DNA from: Candidatus Ecksteinia adelgidicola
GTDB taxonomy: Bacteria > Pseudomonadota > Gammaproteobacteria > Enterobacterales > Enterobacteriaceae
Assembly (NCBI GenBank): GCA_020541345.1
Contig: CP045239.1
Location: forward strand, 372,001-436,000
Length of the DNA stretch: 64,000 nt
Reading direction: 5' to 3'
Shown here: positions 28,705 through 41,042 of the stretch, piece after piece
Layout: every line of letters starts with the position of its first letter
Numbering within the stretch: position 1 is the stretch's first letter
The notes under the pieces: generated by a model
What the model saw: the letters and a program-made list of their open reading frames with translations, nothing else
What the model was told of the DNA's origin: nothing
Database searches by the model: none
Made by a program: the position numbers and the translations under genes

Positions 28705-30298
28705 CTAATATTTTTTGTATATTATAAAAATTTTTTATTATTAAATATGTAAGTAATATCTTTAAATTTTAATGTTATAGTATTGTAAAGATATTATTTT
28801 ATTAAAAATATTTAATACCATGTTAAATAAAATATATATTTTAACATTTATTAATTTTTTACATAGTATATTTTTCAAAAAACATTTATATAATCGATGT
28901 TATATATATAATTTTAAATTATATTTTTATTAATATATTGAATTAATATAAATATACAATTTTATATTAATAAATTTAAATTTTAGTAAATTATTTTTTT
29001 ATATCTATTTAAAAATTATTATTGTATTTAAATAATATTACTAATAATTAATATGCATGATTTTTCTTTGAAAAATATTTAATATTATCAAATTTAATGT
29101 TAAATATTAATATTAAAAAATAATATTCGAATTATTATCATATTTTATTAATTAGTAAAATAGCATAGTTAATTATTTTAAAAATAAAATATTACATTAA
29201 TATAATTATTTGTAATAAAGTATAAAATATTTTTATATATTTGTTATTTTGTATAATATAATAAATTTAAAAAATTAAATAATTTTTAATAAAATAAACT
29301 ATGTTATAAAATTATTGCTATTAGAAAATAAAATACTTTTTAAAATAATTTATTAAAAAGTAACTATCTTTGTTATATACTATTAAAAATAATTTTTACA
29401 TAAGAAGTTACTATAACATAAAAAATTATAATATGTTATGAAATATAGAATTAAAAAATATATTATTAATAACAATTTAATTTATTAAAATGCATAAAAA
29501 TTTTAATAAATTAAAAATAATAAATAACACAAATAAAGTACGTTTTATAAAAAATTCATTAAACGTTATATGTCATTCATAAATGTTTTAATAGAATATT
29601 AAAAATAATATTTTTACTTTGTTTGTATAATTAAATTGAATATACTAATTTTATAAAAACATGATATTTTTATTATTTAATTTTATTTGTATCTAATATA
29701 TATTATTGTATGTTTATAACGCAATTAACAAAAATTTCTTCTTAAGATATAGAAATTAAAATTTTAAATAATTAATAAAGTTTATTAGACATTTGAATAC
29801 ATTAATAATTTTTTAACATAAAACATTATGTGAGATTAAAAATACTATTTATTTGTCAACTATTATTAAATAATAAACGTTGTTAAGTAATAAAATAAAA
29901 TTATACTACACATTGTAACTGTTGCTATAAGTTAGCATATAATTAGTTAATACTTAATATAAATACTGGAATATTTTTAATTAAAAAAAAATAAAAAATA
30001 TTTTTGTTTTATAAAAGTTATTTTAATAATATTAATAATAATTAATAAATTATGCTATTTTACATTTATTAATAAAACATATGTACATTATGAATTTGTT
30101 ATAACAATTTTTATTTGATATCTTAATCATAGTACATCGTAATAGAATAAAATATAAATTCATTACTAGTATTAATAAAAAACACTATATAAGTAATAAA
30201 AGTTTATTTTTAGTAATATTTTAACATTTTTATAATGTTTATATATATATCAAAAAAAATGTATGTAAAATGTTACATTTACAGTCTAATCTAAAAGG
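28705..30298. other. Non-coding gap between convergent ligA and cspE
   Basis: About 1.6 kb of AT-rich DNA with stops in every frame. I see no gene, tRNA or notable repeat. The only structure is the terminator at 30299 at its right edge. Confidence 0.68.
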
Positions 30299-30332
30299 TT
30301 AGCAGAGAACGTTTCATAACATTCTCTGCTAA
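30299..30332 (-). terminator. Terminator of the cspE transcript
   Basis: TTAGCAGAGAA (30299-30309) pairs with TTCTCTGCTAA (30322-30332). The stem continues after one mismatch with GTT/AAC around a 4-base loop. On the minus strand CCTTTT follows. It ends the cspE message after a 3' tail of about 120 bases. Confidence 0.8.
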
Positions 30333-30454
30333 TTTTAAAGTAAATGGAAAAGCCACACACTTAATTATTTATTAAAAAATTGGGATATTTCATTGTTCTG
30401 ACCGATTTATTAAAATTATTAACATTAAGTTAACTTTTTGATCAGTTTGACTAA

Positions 30455-30667
30455 TTAAATAGCAGTAACATTAGCAGCTGATGGACCTTTAGCTCCATTT
30501 TCAATAGAGAACTGCACGTTTTGACCTTCTGTTAAAGTTTTAAAACCTTGATCTTGAATTGCAGAAAAATGCACGAATACATCTTTACTACCGTCTTCTG
30601 GAGTGATAAAACCAAAACCTTTAGACTCGTTAAACCACTTTACTTGACCTTTGATCATGTTAGGCAT
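30455..30667 (-). CDS. cspE: Cold-shock protein, CspA/CspE family
   Basis: RNA chaperone of 70 residues with one cold-shock domain; RNP1 KGFGFI and RNP2 VFVHF are intact. The start ATG at 30667 ([15 protein letters not shown]) has AAGGAA seven bases upstream. An in-frame ATG 12 codons earlier would run translation through the ribosome site and is rejected. The C-terminus [14 protein letters not shown] resembles CspE, while the segment before the ATG (TTATTATTAAAGG...AGTATG) resembles the cspA leader, so the exact paralogue is uncertain. Unlike cspC (12238) it has a long, less AT-rich leader with a cold-box-like element (next entry) and a strong terminator, which suggests temperature-responsive expression. 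Confidence 0.92.
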   Translation of the reverse strand: MPNMIKGQVKWFNESKGFGFITPEDGSKDVFVHFSAIQDQGFKTLTEGQNVQFSIENGAKGPSAANVTAI

Positions 30668-30842
30668 ACTAAAATTTCCTTTAATAATAAATGTCCCCAC
30701 CATGGGTATATTATAGCCAGTTATCAGTTACTTATGGAGGCACTAGAAAGGAAATTCGTCATAGAAGAGCTATCTAGAGGATAACGCTTGAAATTTGAAC
30801 TACTTTACTCAAAATGTCGTGCATAAATAGGTCTGTACTACA
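30668..30842 (-). promoter_or_regulatory. Long cspA-type 5' leader with cold-box-like element
   Basis: On the minus strand TGTAGTACAGA (30842-30832) matches the cspA cold box TGACGTACAGA at 9 of 11 bases and lies about 165 bases before the ATG, close to the roughly 160-base leader of E. coli cspA. The last part, TTATTATTAAAGGAAAT, resembles the cspA ribosome-site region. The whole stretch is visibly richer in G and C than the DNA around it. A TATAAT lies at 30715-30710 and could be a second, inner promoter. Presence of the motifs is seen; thermosensing is inferred. Confidence 0.6.
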
Positions 30843-30849
30843 GGCCATA

Positions 30850-32132
30850 TTCATTAACTTATGACTGAGTTTTAATAGCAACTCTTTAATTACACTTATA
30901 GAATAATAAAACAAATATAAACTGTCAACTACTCAAATTCAAAATTTTTATAAAATACGTTTGTAAATAAACATAGTTATTAAAAATAACAGTAATGTAA
31001 GTTTTAGTTAAGAATTATTTTATAAATATTATAACATTAACTACATTATTTACTCTATTTTTTATAAAAAATATTAGTAAAGTTTAAATTAAATATACTA
31101 CTATATAAATCGTTTTATTTTTTTTAATTAAATTAATTATTTAATAGATTTTTAAAAATGTTTAAAAAATATAAAATTTTTCATTTTATAAAAAAAATTA
31201 ATTATATCATTCTATTTAACATTAATTATATACATATTACAGTATAAATTTTTATTTTTTATTAAAATAAAAAACATTCATTGTAAAAATTAATAATTTT
31301 AGCTATATTGTAACATTTTATTATATAAATATAATATTTTTTTAAAAAATATTAATTTTAAAAGTACTCTTAAACAATAATATAAACTTTAATTACTGTT
31401 AGGATAAACAAAGAAATGTTCATTTTCAATAATATTAAAATATTTTATATTACTTTTTACTTTTACTAAAAAAATTATTTTTACTGTTATAAATCAATAT
31501 ATTTTGTCATTTTATGTTCAGATAGTAATTTTTATATAAAAACTTTTTATTTTTAATCATAGAATATAATACAACATTATAAATAACTGATTGTAGTATT
31601 AAAATAAAGTAATATAAAACAATCAGTGTTATTAATATAAACAAAATTATTTTTTAATAAAATAAAAATATTACAAATGATATTTTATATTAAAATAATG
31701 TTTTATTTTTTTTTTTAACATAAAAAAAATAAATAAAAATTTATTGTTTTAAAAAAATAAATATAAATAATTTTTATAATTCTAATCATAGTAACAATTT
31801 TTTAAAGCATTAAATGTTACAAAAATATTTTATTTAACAAAATTTTTACTACTAAATAATATAGTATTAAAATATTAAAAATATTTTTAAATTTTTATAT
31901 TATATTTTAAAAAATAGTTGTATTGCAAAGCAAATGGTTCTCTTTAGTTATTTAACAAATATTAAAAAAGATAATAACATTATTTTTATATGTTAATAAA
32001 AGAATTGAAATGTAATAACACGAAATATATTATATCTTATCATTATAAACATGTTAATTAAAATTAATGTAATATATAATTTTAACGTATATAAAATACA
32101 TATATAATTAAATAATATATTTATAAATAATA
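30850..32132. other. Non-coding gap between cspE leader and nth
   Basis: The first 60 bases probably hold the cspE promoter (a TTGCTA lies near 30880 on the minus strand, with imperfect spacing to a TGAATAT). The remaining 1.2 kb is AT-rich with no gene or clear structure. Confidence 0.6.
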
Positions 32133-32777
32133 TTATTTAATTAATTTATAATGTTTTTTTTTAAATTCACATACATCGTAAATAATACAAAAATTACAAT
32201 GTGGTTTTCGTGCAATACAAGTATAACGTCCAAGAAAAATAAACCAATTATGACAGTAAAATTTAAATTTTTTAGGAACTAATGTTAATAATTTTTTTTC
32301 TACTAAATTTACATTTGTTCCAAAAGCGAAACGTGTTCGATTGCAAACACGAAATACATGTGTATCTACAGCAATAGTTGGCCATTTAAAAATAGTATTA
32401 AGTATGACGTTAGTTGTTTTTTTTCCTACACCTGGCAATGATTCTAATGCAATTTTATTGTTTGGAACTTCTCCATTATATAACGTTATAAGTATATGAC
32501 AAATCTTTATTATGTATTCTGCTTTACGATTAAATAATCCAATAGTATGAAGATACATTTTTAAATTATTAATACCTAATGCTAATATAGAATGAGGTGT
32601 ATTAGCAACCTTATATAGTTTTTCTGTTACTTTATTTACGCTAACGTCAGTGGTTTTTGAAGAAAGTAAAACTGAAATGAGAAATTCAAATGGAGTAGTA
32701 TATATTAGTTCAGTAGTTGGATGTGTATATTTATTTTGTAATCGAGTAAGTATTATTAATCTTTTTTGTTTATTCAT
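32133..32777 (-). CDS. nth: Endonuclease III (DNA glycosylase/AP lyase)
   Basis: Base-excision repair enzyme removing oxidised pyrimidines. The 214 residues from ATG 32777 (MNKQKRLIILTRLQ) align without gaps to E. coli Nth; an upstream in-frame start would add 39 unrelated residues. Catalytic Lys120 (LPGVGKKT) and Asp138 (AVDTHVFRV) are at the E. coli positions. The 4Fe-4S cluster motif C-x6-C-x2-C-x5-C is intact (CIARKPHCNFCIIYDVC). Position 41, glutamine in E. coli (LLSAQATD) and part of the loop inserted into the damaged helix, is lysine here (LLSSKTTD). It stands alone with a weak GAGA ribosome site. Confidence 0.95.
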   Translation of the reverse strand: MNKQKRLIILTRLQNKYTHPTTELIYTTPFEFLISVLLSSKTTDVSVNKVTEKLYKVANTPHSILALGINNLKMYLHTIGLFNRKAEYIIKICHILITLYNGEVPNNKIALESLPGVGKKTTNVILNTIFKWPTIAVDTHVFRVCNRTRFAFGTNVNLVEKKLLTLVPKKFKFYCHNWFIFLGRYTCIARKPHCNFCIIYDVCEFKKKHYKLIK

Positions 32778-34185
32778 TAAGATGTCTCTGCATGTTTTAA
32801 ATATTAACATTGTTATGTTTAACTTCTTTAATAAAAATAGATCTTTTTTATTGATTATGCAGTAATCACTCAATAAAATATTATCAGTAATCATGATGAA
32901 AAAATTAAAACATTAATACACAACATAATAATTTGTAAAATTTTACACATATAATTAAGAAATATTTTTATATGATAACTACTTAATATTAGATATATAT
33001 GTAAAAAATGTGATGTTGTCATAAAAATACTTAATGTATGTATTAATTAAATTTTTAAAATGAGTTTTTATATATTGATTTATAAAAAAATTTATACAAA
33101 TTATCATATATGTTTTAATATGATTGTATATTTTATATAGAGTATTAATAAGAAAAATAAATATATGATTTCAAAAGATTTTGATGTATAAAATTAGTAG
33201 TAATTTTAATAATAAAAAAACTTTTTTATTTTAATGACAATGATCATGTATATTTATAAAAAAATAAAAAATTAATATCAATATAAATATTATGAATCAA
33301 TATTTATTTTAAATAAGAATAGTGTGACTAAACATAAAAAATTAACTAAAACTAAAGATGTTATTCATTATAATGTTTATGTAAAACATTAATTTTTTGT
33401 TAATTATTAAAGATAAAAAATGACATATAATATTATATTAATAATAAATTTAGTATAAATAAACCATGTTTAATTTTGTTAAAAAAATACTAATTATATT
33501 AAAGTATATAATTTTTATTAAATAATAAATTTATGTATACATTTTAATATGTATTATTTTTTAGAATTATAATTTTATATGTAGTGTTTAAAAAAACTAA
33601 ATAAAAATTTTTAAGTTTTTACGAAAACATACTGCTTTCAATTATAATAATAATATTTATATTTAATATTTTATATCATGTAAAATTATTAATTTTATTA
33701 AATATATATATTTGTAAAAAATATAAATGTTATTTTAGTTAACACTTATAAAGTATTTATATATAATATAATATTAAAAGTTAAATAGTGTATTTAATAA
33801 ATTATAAACATAGAAACATTTAAATTTTATATATATTTTATTTAAAACAAAATAATTTATTATAAATTAAAAAATATAAATTATAAAATTTAATGTATTT
33901 TTAAAAATCATTTAAATATAATTATCGTTAATTATATTAGCATATATTAAATATTAAATATGTTAAATAATTTACTTGTTATTAAAATTAGTATAATCAT
34001 TCAACTTGTTCATACAGTGCATTATAAGATATTAAGTTTAAATATATTATTTTAATAATATATTTAGTATAAAATTTATTAACAATAATAAAAAACAATG
34101 TATAATTTTTATATTTTGTTAAATAAAATAATAACTTTTTCATATAGTAATTAAAAAATTAAAATGAAAATATTTCATAAATACT
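32778..34185. other. Non-coding gap, serS to nth
   Basis: About 1.4 kb of AT-rich sequence downstream of serS and upstream of nth. I see no gene, RNA or strong hairpin, and no clear nth promoter. Confidence 0.68.
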
Positions 34186-35478
34186 TTATCCAATAAATTT
34201 TATTCCTTTCATATAATATTGTAATACTTCAGGAACTTCAATCAGGCCATTTATTTGTTGATAATTTTCTAAGACTGCAACTAGTGTACGGCCAACTGCT
34301 AAACCAGAACCATTAAGTGTGTGAAGAAGACATTTTTTTTTCTTAATTTTATTGCGATAACGTGCATTTATACGACGTGCTTGAAAATCTCCCATATTAG
34401 AACAAGATGAAATTTCACAATAAGAATTTCTTGAAGGTAGCCATACTTCTAAATCATATGTTTTACATGCACCGAAAGCCATATCTCCAGCGCATAGTAA
34501 AATTTTACGATAGGGTAACTTCAATAGTTGAAGAACTTTTTCAGCATGACCTGTTAATATTTCTAGAGTTTCTGTTGATTTTTCTGGAGAAACAATTTGT
34601 ACTATTTCAACTTTATCAAATTGATGTGTACGGATTAATCCACGTGTATCTTGACCATAAGAGCCAGCTTCAGCACGAAAACATGGTGTATGTGCAGTCA
34701 TTTTTAATGGTAAAACATCTTCTTCTACAGTTGTATCTCGAATTATATTAATTAACGGTACTTCTGCAGTTGGAATTAAAGCATATTTACTAGCATTATC
34801 CATGTCTTTTAAAGGTTTAGTATGAAATAGATCTGTACTAAATTTTGGCAATTGACCAGTACCATACAACGTAGCATGATTGACGAGATATGGAACATAA
34901 GTTTCTATATAACCATGCTGTTCAGTATGAAGATCTAACATAAATTGTGATAATGCTCTGTGCATGCATGCAATTTGTCCTTTCATTACTACAAAACGTG
35001 AACCTGTGATTTTAGTTGCTGCAGAAAAATCTATACCTTGAACCATTTCTCCTAAATCAACATGATTACGTATAGAAAAATCGTATTGACGAGGCATACC
35101 CCAACGACTTACTTCTTTATTTTGAGTTTTTAATGTGCCAGTCGGAACAGAATCATCAGGTATATTAGGTAATATAAGGGCATAATTCCAAATATCTTCT
35201 TTTAAAGCATGTAATTCATTTTTAGAAATAGATAACTTCGTTAAAAGTATATTTATTTTTTTAGATAGTATTTCTATACTCTCTCCACGTATTTTCATTA
35301 TTCCAATTAATTTTGATTGTATGTTTCTCTGTTCTTGCAATTTTTCAGTTTTTATTTGTAAATATTTACGACGATTTTCTCTTTTTCTTATTGATTCTGA
35401 ATCAAGAATAAAACCTCGTCGAGCTAATTTAGTAGCAACTATATCTAAATGATTGCGTAGAAGATTTGGATCTAGCAT
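34186..35478 (-). CDS. serS: Seryl-tRNA synthetase
   Basis: Charges tRNA-Ser (and tRNA-Sec where present) with serine; class II synthetase. It has 430 residues, the E. coli length, from ATG 35478 ([23 protein letters not shown]) with AGGA six bases upstream. An ATG five codons earlier is rejected. The N-terminal coiled-coil arm that grips the tRNA-Ser variable arm spans about residues 30-100. The catalytic core has motif 2 ([19 protein letters not shown]) and motif 3 ([12 protein letters not shown]). All key parts are present. It is flanked by large gaps on both sides, so it is probably monocistronic. Confidence 0.97.
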   Translation of the reverse strand: MLDPNLLRNHLDIVATKLARRGFILDSESIRKRENRRKYLQIKTEKLQEQRNIQSKLIGIMKIRGESIEILSKKINILLTKLSISKNELHALKEDIWNYALILPNIPDDSVPTGTLKTQNKEVSRWGMPRQYDFSIRNHVDLGEMVQGIDFSAATKITGSRFVVMKGQIACMHRALSQFMLDLHTEQHGYIETYVPYLVNHATLYGTGQLPKFSTDLFHTKPLKDMDNASKYALIPTAEVPLINIIRDTTVEEDVLPLKMTAHTPCFRAEAGSYGQDTRGLIRTHQFDKVEIVQIVSPEKSTETLEILTGHAEKVLQLLKLPYRKILLCAGDMAFGACKTYDLEVWLPSRNSYCEISSCSNMGDFQARRINARYRNKIKKKKCLLHTLNGSGLAVGRTLVAVLENYQQINGLIEVPEVLQYYMKGIKFIG

Positions 35479-36489
35479 ATTCATCCTATACATTTAAAAA
35501 ATTTTTATATATTATATAATTAATATATTTATATATTATAAAAAAGAATAAAGTTTTATTAGCTTTATTATAAAAATTCTTTCAAATAAAAATATAAATT
35601 ATATTTTTTAATGTTGTTATTTAAATTAGTAATAAATTAAACTTTTTATTTAATTTAACAATTTAAAACAACTTGATATTTATTAATAAAACATGTAGTT
35701 TTATTAATTTTATACATAATACTGATTTAAGTAGTAAAAGCGTTAATATAAAAATATATAGTATAATATTTTATTTCTTTTATTAGATCTATATAGATGT
35801 TTAATAAAAAATTATTGTCACATTTTTATGTTTTATTTATATAAAATATAAATACAATTGATATCAAAATATTATTAGTTGATTATTAAATTTTTTAATT
35901 TAAAATATTTAATACATTGATCTATTTTTTAAATTTTCAAATAACTTTATATATTATATAAATAAAATTTATTAATAGTGATTACATTGTTTTTAATAAT
36001 TTAATAAAATTCTGTAGTATAAAAACTATAGAAATTCATTAAACAATTATTAAGATATTTATAATATTAGTCTTTAAAGAGTTATATTAAAATATTAAAA
36101 AAGAAAATAGAAGCAATGATTTTTTATAATTTTATACTGTAATAATATAAAATAAAATTATGTTAAGTAAAACACTTTTATTATCAAAGTAGTATTTATT
36201 TTAGTACATATATGAATAATTAATATTTAAAAAAATATCATACATAATAAAATGCGAAAAAAATTTTAATTTATAATATGATCGTTAATAAAATGTTAAT
36301 ATAAAACATTTTATAGAATCGTAATTCTATTAAGAAATTTATAATAATAAACAATAAGATAAAAAATATATTTAAAAATAATATTATAGTTTAAATATTT
36401 TAAAATTAATAAAAATTATAATAAAATAAAAATTTAATTACTAATTAAATAAAATTTAATGTTAATAAAACAATACTAAATATACAATT

Positions 36490-36523
36490 ATTATTGATGA
36501 TTTTCTATTATTGATGATTTTCT
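36490..36523. repeat. Tandem duplication, 17 bp x 2
   Basis: ATTATTGATGATTTTCT occurs twice without a gap (36490-36506 and 36507-36523), both copies exact. Confidence 0.9.
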
Positions 36524-38512
36524 TTATATTTATGATGGCACTAATATTTTATTATAATTTAATATATATTATTTATTGTTATAAAATATTAATAATTATG
36601 TTTTTTTTAAATTTTTTATATATTTTATTATTTTATAATAAACAAGATAATGATTGTCTTTTAAAAATAATATATAATAGTTATTATTTATTATTTATAC
36701 TATACTTTGTTTATTATGTTTATTATATTAATTTAAAATTAATTTATTTAGATATATTTTATATTAATATTGTATTGATAATGTAATTATAACAATCATA
36801 GGTTTTTGATTATTTATATTTTTTTATTTTAACAAAAAAAATTACTTTAATTTATTATTAAAAATTGTTTATTTATACTTTATTTCTGCTATTTATTATG
36901 ATTTGATATTAATCATAAATTAATAATTAAAAATAATTTTTTATTATCTATTTTAATAAAATAGTAATAATTTTTAAAATAAACTATAAAGTTATAGTTT
37001 ATATTAAATTTTAATTTTTATCTTATAATATTTTTATTAAAATTTTAAAATGCTAATTAATGTATTAAAAATAAAATTAATACAATAATTTTTAATTAAA
37101 AGTTTATTTGTTACAATGTAACGATTTTTTTATGTAAAAGTTTAACATTTATTACGTTTAAAAAAATAAATATATTGTGTTTAAAGTAAAATGTTTAATC
37201 TAAAGGTATTGTTTTAAATAAAAAAATTTTAAGAATATAAATTGTTATCTATTAAAAATATTAAAATAAAAGTTTATATAAAAATTATTAATTAGATGAT
37301 ACAATTGCATTATATAAACAGTAATCGTATATTAAAATTCAATATCTAAAAATTTATAAAGTATTTTTAATATAACATATCATATTATACATAAAATTGT
37401 TTTAAACATTCATATCTAATGATAAAAATAACATTTTAAGTTGTTAAACTTTTAAAATTAACTATAAACAATAACATTAAATTATTAAATCAAAATATTT
37501 TATTTTTAATATTTTTTATTTATATAAAGATTCTATAAAACGTTTTCTATTATTTTAAAATAAAGTAATCATAATATTATATAATTAATTATAAAATTTA
37601 AATTAAAATATAAATAATAAAAATTTTATTAATAAGTATTAATATTAAAAATAACTAAAATAAATTACAATTATTATTGTAATAACAATTATTTTTAATA
37701 TTAAAAATAACATGCTATGACTAGTTATCTTAATTGTTATTATATATTTAATGACGTTAATTTTAAGTTTAAAAATGAACTAATAGATAAAAACGCATAA
37801 AATTATATATATTTTATAATAATTAATTTTTATATAATATATTAATATAAAAATAAAAAAGATCTTTATAAGAAAACTAATTACTTTTATCAGTATGTTT
37901 TTTTAGTTAAAGCAACAGTATGCATTATATATTAATTTGGCATTAGTTTATATATTATAATATTTATTTAATAATATTATTGTTATTTTAAAAATTAAAA
38001 AAAATAAATATGTGTAAAATCTAAATTTTTTTTAAATTAGATGTAACATTTTTATATTTATTATTAATATAATATTATTTTTTAATAAAAAGTAAGAATT
38101 TTCGTTGTTAATTTTTAAAATGAATATTTAATATTAACATGAAAAAATATTTAATATAGTAATAATATTTTTTTAATGTTTTATGTTTTATTCATTTTTA
38201 TGAAAATGTATTATGAAGTAGTATTAAATTATATATTTTTCTATTATTATACTTTTAGCATTAATTTATCAAAATTATTATTAACAATAAAAGTAGTAAA
38301 TTACGTTTTTTTATTCTATTTTTAAGATATGTTTCTTATTTAGAATTAATATTAATTTTAGTATTATAATGTAATAACAGTATTAATGAGAGCTAAAATA
38401 AAGTATATTAAACTTAATAAAGTGAAACAATATATTTTTAAAAAATGAATTTTTTAAAATGTTTATTTTTTAATATAACTTTTAAAAATCGCTCAAATTT
38501 TTATTTTACTGT

Positions 38513-38543
38513 ATTATTAGTAGTGTAATTATTATTAGTAGTA
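38513..38543. repeat. Tandem duplication, 18-bp period
   Basis: ATTATTAGTAGT begins at 38513 and again at 38531, an 18-base period, with the tail of the unit diverged. Confidence 0.75.
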
Positions 38544-40493
38544 TTATATATAGTGTTATTCGTAAATATTATAAACTTATTGATGTTTTGAAAATGTTCG
38601 TTTTTAGTACATTTTTCACAAAAAATCAATATAATAATTAATTAAAAAAACATCTATTATACTATTTAAAAATTTATATAAGTTTTTTATCTTTTTAAAA
38701 ATCATGATAAATCTTAAAATATTATGAATTAGTTAAAAAAATATTAATTCAGTATGTCATTGTTAATTTTTGTAAGATGATTAATTTTGTTCATTATTTC
38801 TAATATCAAGATCAAAGAAAATGTTATTTTTAAAAGTTTTATTATTATACTTAGTAGTAATGAACATTGTCTATAATAACCATGTCAATACTATTCAAAC
38901 TAAATAAATATAAAAATGTTAATTTTATTTTAAAAATTTTACTACAAAAAATCATAAAGTTTTTTTACATATTAAATATAACAAAATATTATATATAATA
39001 AATTAAAAACGATTACTTATAGATTAGATGTTTTAATTAAATAAAAAAATATTTTATCATATTAAATTAAATAATGTTTTATATTATTTTAAAATTAAAT
39101 ATTAATATTATTAAGATATTTTATTGTTGTGTATTGTTTTGTTTTATATATAATGTCAACAACAGTATAATATTAACAACAGAATATTACATAATTAAAA
39201 AAACAATTATATATAATCGATAATAAACATACATAAAAATATTAATTATTGAGGTTTAATATATAATAGTCAAATCTTAATTTTTATCTATAAAAATAAA
39301 AATTTTAAAATATAATTATATTAACATAGATACATAATAATATTGAAAAAAACTAGCGTAAAACAAGTAATCCAATTTAAAAATAAAACTTCTTATTTAA
39401 AGAAAGAATAAAAACATTGTTTTGTTATGATCATCTAATAAAAATTGATATTTTTATTTTTAAATATTTATTCTTCTATGTTTTTATATTTTTAATTTTA
39501 TTATAAATAATAAATGATGATTTTGTAAAATATTTTTATCACTGAAACAATTTTTAATACTAATTATGATTTACTATTATTAGTTATAAGTCTATAAGTT
39601 AATATTGTTTTTTTAAAAAATATGAAAATCTATCAATTATTTTATATTTTATTATTTATTACTATTTTTAATTGATTAAATATTTTTTTATGTTGTAATT
39701 TAAAGTTATTGTAATCTACAGTTAATTAATTTTATGTTATGAGATAACATAACAAGAATATTTATTTTTTCAATAAAAGATAAAAAAATTTTTAAAAAAC
39801 ATTAAAATAAAATAAAAACATTGTGATTAATGATTTTATAAAAATGATAAAAAATTTTATGAAAAAATGTTAATATATAAAATTATTTTATATAAAGAAA
39901 TATATTATAATAATTAAAAAAGTTTATTATTTATAAAGTTAATAAAATTTTTACTAAACTTATAATATTAAAAATAAAATACAAATTATGTAATGTATTA
40001 AATAAATTTTAATTCTTATTTATAATATGTCTATATTAAATATTATTATATGAAATTGATATAAAATTTATTAAAAACAAAATATAAAAATTTTATTATG
40101 TTTAAGATAAAAATATTTATTATATATAAATATAATTTTTATTTTTAAGTAAATTTAATATTATACTATTTATAAAAATAAATATTATTATTTTATATTT
40201 TTGTTTGTTTTTTTTTAATTATAATTATCTATTATATTGTTAATTTTACAATTTTTATAATAAAATATTTTTATTATTAAAAATAATCATATTTAACTAA
40301 GCTGTATCATACACAAACATACAGTATAAAAGATTATTTTATTTATAGCTTTAGTTCACTTATCTAAAATTTTTAATATTTTTCAGATTCATGCTCAATA
40401 ATATAATTCTTAATTATTTTTAACTTTTTATAATAAATATATGTTTTTAAATAAAACAAATTTTCGATAAACGTAAGTACATATTTTATATAT

Positions 40494-40566
40494 TGATAAA
40501 ATAATTCTTATGTTTGCTATAATAGAATTATAAAACATCTCATAAAAGATGAGTATATTTTTTAAG
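40494..40566 (+). promoter_or_regulatory. Promoter-like element closely followed by a hairpin and T-run
   Basis: TTGATA near 40494 is followed 19 bases later by TGCTATAAT, an extended -10 box. Within about 20 bases comes a short hairpin, CTCAT-AAAAG-ATGAG (or the alternative CATCT/AGATG), and then TATATTTTTT. This would give a transcript of roughly 40 bases. It lies about 300 bases before tRNA-Gln. It may be a tiny RNA, an attenuated leader, or a coincidence of AT-rich DNA. Confidence 0.35.
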
Positions 40567-40843
40567 ATTTATATAGATATGAGTATTTATATAATTTATC
40601 TATTTAAATAATGATTGTATAAAAATTAAATTTATTTCAAAAAAACTAGTTGCTTTAAATAAATTATATAGGCATAATTTATTATATTCTTTTAAAATTA
40701 TTATAATAAAACTTTACTATAATTGTCATACTTTCAACATAATCAATTTTATAAAAATATATATTTATATTTTATAGAATACAATTTGTAATTTTAACTA
40801 TTTTAACTCTTATCTTTTGTATTATTTCTATTGATAATTTTTT

Positions 40844-40849
40844 TATAAT
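40844..40849 (+). promoter_or_regulatory. -10 box of the tRNA-Gln/tRNA-Met transcript
   Basis: A perfect TATAAT lies 15 bases before tRNA-Gln, followed by a locally G/C-containing start region (TTGCGATAGAAG). No good -35 box sits at 17 bases. Confidence 0.5.
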
Positions 40850-40864
40850 TTGCGATAGAAGTCA

Positions 40865-40939
40865 TGGGGTATAGCCAAGTGGTAAGGCACCGGTTTTTGA
40901 TACCGGCATTCCCTGGTTCGAATCCAGGTACCCCAGCCA
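40865..40939 (+). tRNA. tRNA-Gln(UUG), CCA encoded
   Basis: TGGGGTATAGCCAAGTGGTAAGG and the rest match E. coli tRNA-Gln(UUG) at all but a few bases. The anticodon loop TTTTGAT gives UUG, and the encoded CCA ends at 40939. It reads CAA and, by wobble, CAG, so it serves all glutamine codons; it is charged by GlnRS (1-717). Confidence 0.97.
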
Positions 40940-40968
40940 TAAAGAATATTACATATAAATTATATTTT

Positions 40969-41042
40969 GGCTACGTAGCTCAGTTGGTTAGAGCACATCA
41001 CTCATAATGATGGGGTCATAGGTTCAAATCCTGTCGTAGCCA
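40969..41042 (+). tRNA. tRNA-Met(CAU), elongator
   Basis: GGCTACGTAGCTCAGTTGGTTAGAG and the CTCATAA anticodon loop match E. coli elongator metT; the start is not CGCGGGG, so it is not the initiator. CGTAGCC closes the acceptor, the discriminator is A41042, and CTC follows, so CCA is not encoded. It is 29 bases after tRNA-Gln, probably the remnant of the E. coli metT-gln cluster. Confidence 0.96.

Larger units (their letters stand above)
35479..40864. other. Longest non-coding gap in the window, 5.4 kb
   Basis: No supportable gene from the serS start to tRNA-Gln. It contains a 91-codon low-complexity frame (36511-36786, judged chance), tandem duplications at 36490 and 38513, a TAGAAT-CGTA-ATTCTA palindrome near 36316, and a promoter-like element followed by a hairpin at 40494-40566. 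The rest is A/T homopolymer-rich with stops in all frames. Confidence 0.65.

Noticed and set aside
30668-30703. Extended N-terminus of the csp gene
   Set aside because: It would translate through the ribosome site; MPNMIKGQ at 30667 fits the family length.
30783-30845. A yobF-like mini-gene upstream of the csp gene
   Set aside because: A 16-codon frame beginning MHDILSKVV vaguely recalls YobF, which precedes cspC in E. coli, but it is far too short and the match too weak to claim.
36511-36786. Calling the 91-codon frame a gene
   Set aside because: Product composition mirrors A/T codons only, and about one frame of this size is expected by chance in this much AT-rich DNA; kept only as a low-interest observation.
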